A DNA stretch of 58,132 bases, taken from assembly GCA_024280635.1 (NCBI GenBank), contig JAJRPS010000031.1:1-58132 (forward strand), read 5' to 3'. Source of the stretch: Bacteroidota bacterium (GTDB taxonomy: Bacteria > Bacteroidota > Bacteroidia > Flavobacteriales > Flavobacteriaceae). This document shows positions 56,659 to 58,132 of this stretch, piece by piece; positions within the stretch are counted from its first letter, which is position 1; every line of letters starts with the position of its first letter. The notes under the pieces are model-generated. The model saw only the letters and a program-made list of their open reading frames with translations, was not told where the DNA came from and searched no databases. The translations under genes were made by a program, and so were the position numbers.

Positions 56659-57174
56659 TTAGTAATTAATTACAGCTTTTACATCATAATTACCCACTTT
56701 ATCTATACCCTTTAAAAAGCTAAGTTGCATCATAAAATTAAGTTGCACTACTTCACCTCCTAATTTTTCTACCAATTTACATGCCGCTTGAGCTGTACCA
56801 CCGGTTGCCAATACATCATCATGTATCAATACTTTATCTCCTTTTTCAATAGCATCCGTATGAATTTCTAAAACATCTTTTCCATACTCTAAACCATAAG
56901 ACTCTGAAATTGTTGTAAAAGGCAATTTCCCTGGTTTACGCAAAGGCACAAAACCTACTTGCAAGCTATTGGCTATATCCATGCCAAAAAAGAACCCTCT
57001 ACTTTCAATACCTACTACTTTGTCAATTTTTAAATCAGCACATAACCTTAACAAATCCTTTAGCATTTGTTGGCGCGCAGTATAATTATTTAATAAAGGG
57101 GTTATGTCTTTAAAAATAATTCCTTCTGAAGGAAAATTTTGTACATCTCTAATATAATCGTCATATTTTACCAT
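56659..57174 (-). CDS. apt: Adenine phosphoribosyltransferase
   Basis: Salvages adenine to AMP using PRPP. The 171-residue protein has the family length. The PRPP-binding motif is VLIHDDVLATGGTAQAA (about residues 118-134); the N-terminal DYIRDVQNFPSEGIIFKDIT (PxxGI.F.D) and GIESRGFFFG are typical. It has its own promoter and is divergent from the DUF2007 gene. The end at 56659 is 40 bases beyond the stop of the 47-residue gene on the opposite strand. Confidence 0.95.
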   Translation of the reverse strand: MVKYDDYIRDVQNFPSEGIIFKDITPLLNNYTARQQMLKDLLRLCADLKIDKVVGIESRGFFFGMDIANSLQVGFVPLRKPGKLPFTTISESYGLEYGKDVLEIHTDAIEKGDKVLIHDDVLATGGTAQAACKLVEKLGGEVVQLNFMMQLSFLKGIDKVGNYDVKAVINY

Positions 57175-57178
57175 ATCA

Positions 57179-57209
57179 CAAAGTTAGCAACTTTAATAAC
57201 TATATCCAA
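57179..57209 (-). promoter_or_regulatory. apt promoter (TTG, 20-base spacer, TAACTTTG)
   Basis: On the minus strand TTG (57209-57207), 20 bases, TAACTTTG (57186-57179), ending 5 bases before the apt ATG at 57174. It matches the Bacteroidota pattern well. The short leader suggests a nearly leaderless transcript or an extra upstream start. Confidence 0.55.
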
Positions 57210-57227
57210 TGATAAAAATCAACATTG

Positions 57228-57258
57228 TTGCAAAATCAAATCTTTTTTTGTAACTTTA
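57228..57258 (+). promoter_or_regulatory. DUF2007 promoter (TTG, 20-base spacer, TAACTTTA)
   Basis: TTG (57228-57230), 20 bases, TAACTTTA (57251-57258), 18 bases before the ATG at 57277. One mismatch from TAnnTTTG. It is divergent from the apt promoter. Confidence 0.5.
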
Positions 57259-57276
57259 GTTTCTAAATATTTTACT

Positions 57277-57510
57277 ATGAAAGCACATACTCAACACATT
57301 TTACTACATGAAGGGTCAACTATTATTTTAAATGCCTTAAAATATCAATTAGAAGATGCTAATATTAGCTGTATTATTAAAAACAATACTGAATCTGGTA
57401 GGCTTGCTGGTTTTGTTGCGGGACAGGATAGTAATGCGCTTTATGTTTTTGAAGAGGACTTAAATACCGCTGAAAATATTTTGCGTAAATTTTTATCAAA
57501 AAAAGATTAA
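57277..57510 (+). CDS. DUF2007 family protein
   Basis: A 77-residue protein of the DUF2007 type, a small alpha/beta domain named putative signal-transducing protein. The pattern ILNALKYQLEDANISCIIKN followed by a strand, VAGQDSNALYVFEEDLNTAE and a helical end fits. Function unknown. I chose the ATG at 57277 because the upstream 46 in-frame residues lie across the apt promoter. It is monocistronic, followed by tRNA-Arg. Confidence 0.8.
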   Translation: MKAHTQHILLHEGSTIILNALKYQLEDANISCIIKNNTESGRLAGFVAGQDSNALYVFEEDLNTAENILRKFLSKKD

Positions 57511-57527
57511 ATTTTTTCATTTTTTGC

Positions 57528-57557
57528 TTTGAGAAGTCATAAAACTACTTATATTTG
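57528..57557 (+). promoter_or_regulatory. tRNA-Arg promoter (TTTG, 18-base spacer, TATATTTG)
   Basis: TTTG at 57528-57531, 18 bases, TATATTTG at 57550-57557, then 11 bases to the mature 5' end of the tRNA (57569). This is the cleanest Bacteroidota housekeeping promoter in the window. Confidence 0.75.
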
Positions 57558-57568
57558 CACTCGCAATT

Positions 57569-57642
57569 GGCCTCGTAGCATAACTGAATAGTGCATCACA
57601 TTACGGCTGTGAAGGTTGAAGGTTTGAATCCTTCCGAGGTCA
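57569..57642 (+). tRNA. tRNA-Arg (anticodon ACG)
   Basis: A 74-base cloverleaf without encoded CCA. Acceptor stem 57569-57575 pairs with 57635-57641 (one G-T pair), D stem 57578-57581 with 57591-57594, anticodon stem 57596-57600 with 57608-57612, T stem 57618-57622 with 57630-57634. The anticodon ACG is at 57603-57605, so A34 would become inosine and read CGU, CGC and CGA. The T loop reads TTTGAAT and the D loop AACTGAATA, so the usual G19-C56 contact is replaced by A19-U56. It is preceded by a promoter and followed by a terminator. Confidence 0.9.
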
Positions 57643-57648
57643 CAAAAT

Positions 57649-57690
57649 AAAACCCTAAACACTTGAAATATAGTATGTTTAGGGTTTTTT
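57649..57690 (+). terminator. Rho-independent terminator after tRNA-Arg
   Basis: Perfect 13-bp stem (57649-57661 with 57676-57688), 14-base loop, T6. It begins 6 bases after the tRNA. Confidence 0.88.
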
Positions 57691-57700
57691 ACATTTGTAT

Positions 57701-57722
57701 TGGAAAACAAATGGAAAACAAA
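57701..57722. repeat. Tandem 11-bp direct repeat (TGGAAAACAAA) beside the tRNA
   Basis: TGGAAAACAAA occurs twice with no spacer, at 57701-57711 and 57712-57722, 60 bases downstream of tRNA-Arg and just before a reverse-strand terminator. It could be an integrase arm site of an element inserted by the tRNA, or chance in AT-rich DNA. Confidence 0.55.
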
Positions 57723-57728
57723 GTATTG

Positions 57729-57762
57729 TTTTAAAATAAAAAACCACCTGTAAAGGTGGTTT
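57729..57762 (-). terminator. Terminator for the minus-strand element remnant
   Basis: Perfect 9-bp stem (57741-57749 with 57754-57762), 4-base loop; on the minus strand it is followed by a T-rich run. It lies just after the stop of the truncated minus-strand gene. Confidence 0.75.
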
Positions 57763-57785
57763 AAAAAGATAGCTGAAAACAAAAT

Positions 57786-58132
57786 TTAGTTTAATATGGC
57801 ATAACTAAAATTTAACTTTTTATCTTTTGGCTTGTGGTTTGGGTTTGGGTTTTCAGTATCATATTGCATTGTTTTATTTGCAATGTTATATTTTAACCCT
57901 ATTTTATTACCTCTATTTTTTAATACTTCAATATAGTTGTTTACAAAAGTATCATCTACTTTATGTGCTTTTAAGCGTATGGGGCATCATATTCACTTCT
58001 TACACCACCCCTTGCGCCACCTTTACCGTTTTGTTGAAAGATGAAGATAAATATAGTATTATAGTGCTTTTTTCTGATTTCATTAAAAACCTCCACTTTT
58101 AAACCTAATTCTTGAAAACTATCAATTACTAT
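57786..58132 (-). pseudogene. Frameshifted 3' end of an unidentified gene, possibly a RecA-fold ATPase from a mobile element
   Basis: Runs off the right edge. The first open part, read from 58132, gives IVIDSFQELGLKVEVF, then TIFIFIFQQNGKGGARGG, then VRSEYDAPYA and a stop near 57971. In another frame it continues RLKAHKVDDTFVNNYIEVLK, then NRGNKIGLKYNIANKTMQYD, to a stop at 57786. One missing base near 57975 would join them. The pattern of an IDS strand, an FQ..GKGG.RGG loop and a closing KNRGN.IGLKYNI resembles RecA-fold helicase/RadA-type ATPases of plasmids and phages, but I cannot confirm the family. The position beside tRNA-Arg suits an integrated element. Confidence 0.5.

Noticed and set aside
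57827-58102. 91-residue plus-strand open frame at the right edge
   Set aside because: Antisense to the frameshifted remnant, low complexity, and no start context; the minus-strand reading has recognisable motifs.

Overview
This window is a low-GC chromosomal stretch of a member of the Bacteroidota, almost certainly family Flavobacteriaceae. The evidence is the gene content and order (DUF4290-murA, purM-prfA-pyrF, pfkA-gap, type III glutamine synthetase, fused isobutyryl-CoA mutase IcmF), weak Shine-Dalgarno sites, and a repeated TTG-N(17-23)-TAnnTTTG promoter pattern instead of -35/-10 boxes. I cannot name the genus.

Layout. 1-2.3 kb: end of menF and menI (menaquinone), an alpha/beta hydrolase and an unknown protein. 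2.4-6.1 kb (minus): an alanine dehydrogenase-like oxidoreductase, murA with Asp in place of the catalytic Cys, DUF4290 and DUF493. 6.2-7.4 kb: lipoprotein and TerC. 7.5-10.2 kb: three tandem secreted paralogues. 10.5-17.9 kb: pheT, a small MscS channel, an MccB-type carboxylase subunit and small envelope proteins. 18.0-19.6 kb: two adjacent disrupted genes (OmpA family with a frameshift, helix-hairpin-helix membrane protein with an internal stop). 19.7-28.3 kb: xerD, an N-acetylglucosamine-kinase-like protein lacking catalytic residues, a TSUP transporter, the intact kinase paralogue, gap, pfkA, an ABC-F ATPase, bcp and nth. 28.4-34.2 kb: a 47-residue ORF, an ECF-like sigma factor, uvrA, a frameshifted Lrp regulator and a methionine gamma-lyase-type enzyme. 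34.4-46.5 kb: IcmF, a lipoprotein-type peptide deformylase, DUF4197, a BtuF-like protein, pyrF, prfA, purM, guaB and an acyltransferase. 46.6-51.7 kb: a MoxR ATPase with three SurA/PpiC-type periplasmic folding factors. 51.9-57.5 kb: glutamine synthetase III, a Na+/Ca2+ exchanger, a double plug-like secreted protein, apt and DUF2007. 57.57 kb: tRNA-Arg(ACG), followed by what looks like the decayed edge of a mobile element.

Most of the window is housekeeping: purines and pyrimidines (purM, guaB, apt, pyrF), glycolysis (pfkA, gap), translation (pheT, prfA, tRNA-Arg), DNA repair (uvrA, nth), branched-chain/odd-chain acyl-CoA metabolism (MccB-like subunit, IcmF) and outer-membrane protein folding. 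I did not find a defence island, CRISPR array, rRNA, intact prophage or insertion sequence.

The most unusual items are the kinase/pseudokinase pair flanking a TSUP transporter, the three-gene surface-protein array with a 121-bp near-identical block, the lipoprotein-anchored deformylase, the stand-alone plug-like protein, and four disrupted genes. At least two of the disruptions are explained by one missing base, so sequencing error must be excluded before biological meaning is given to them.
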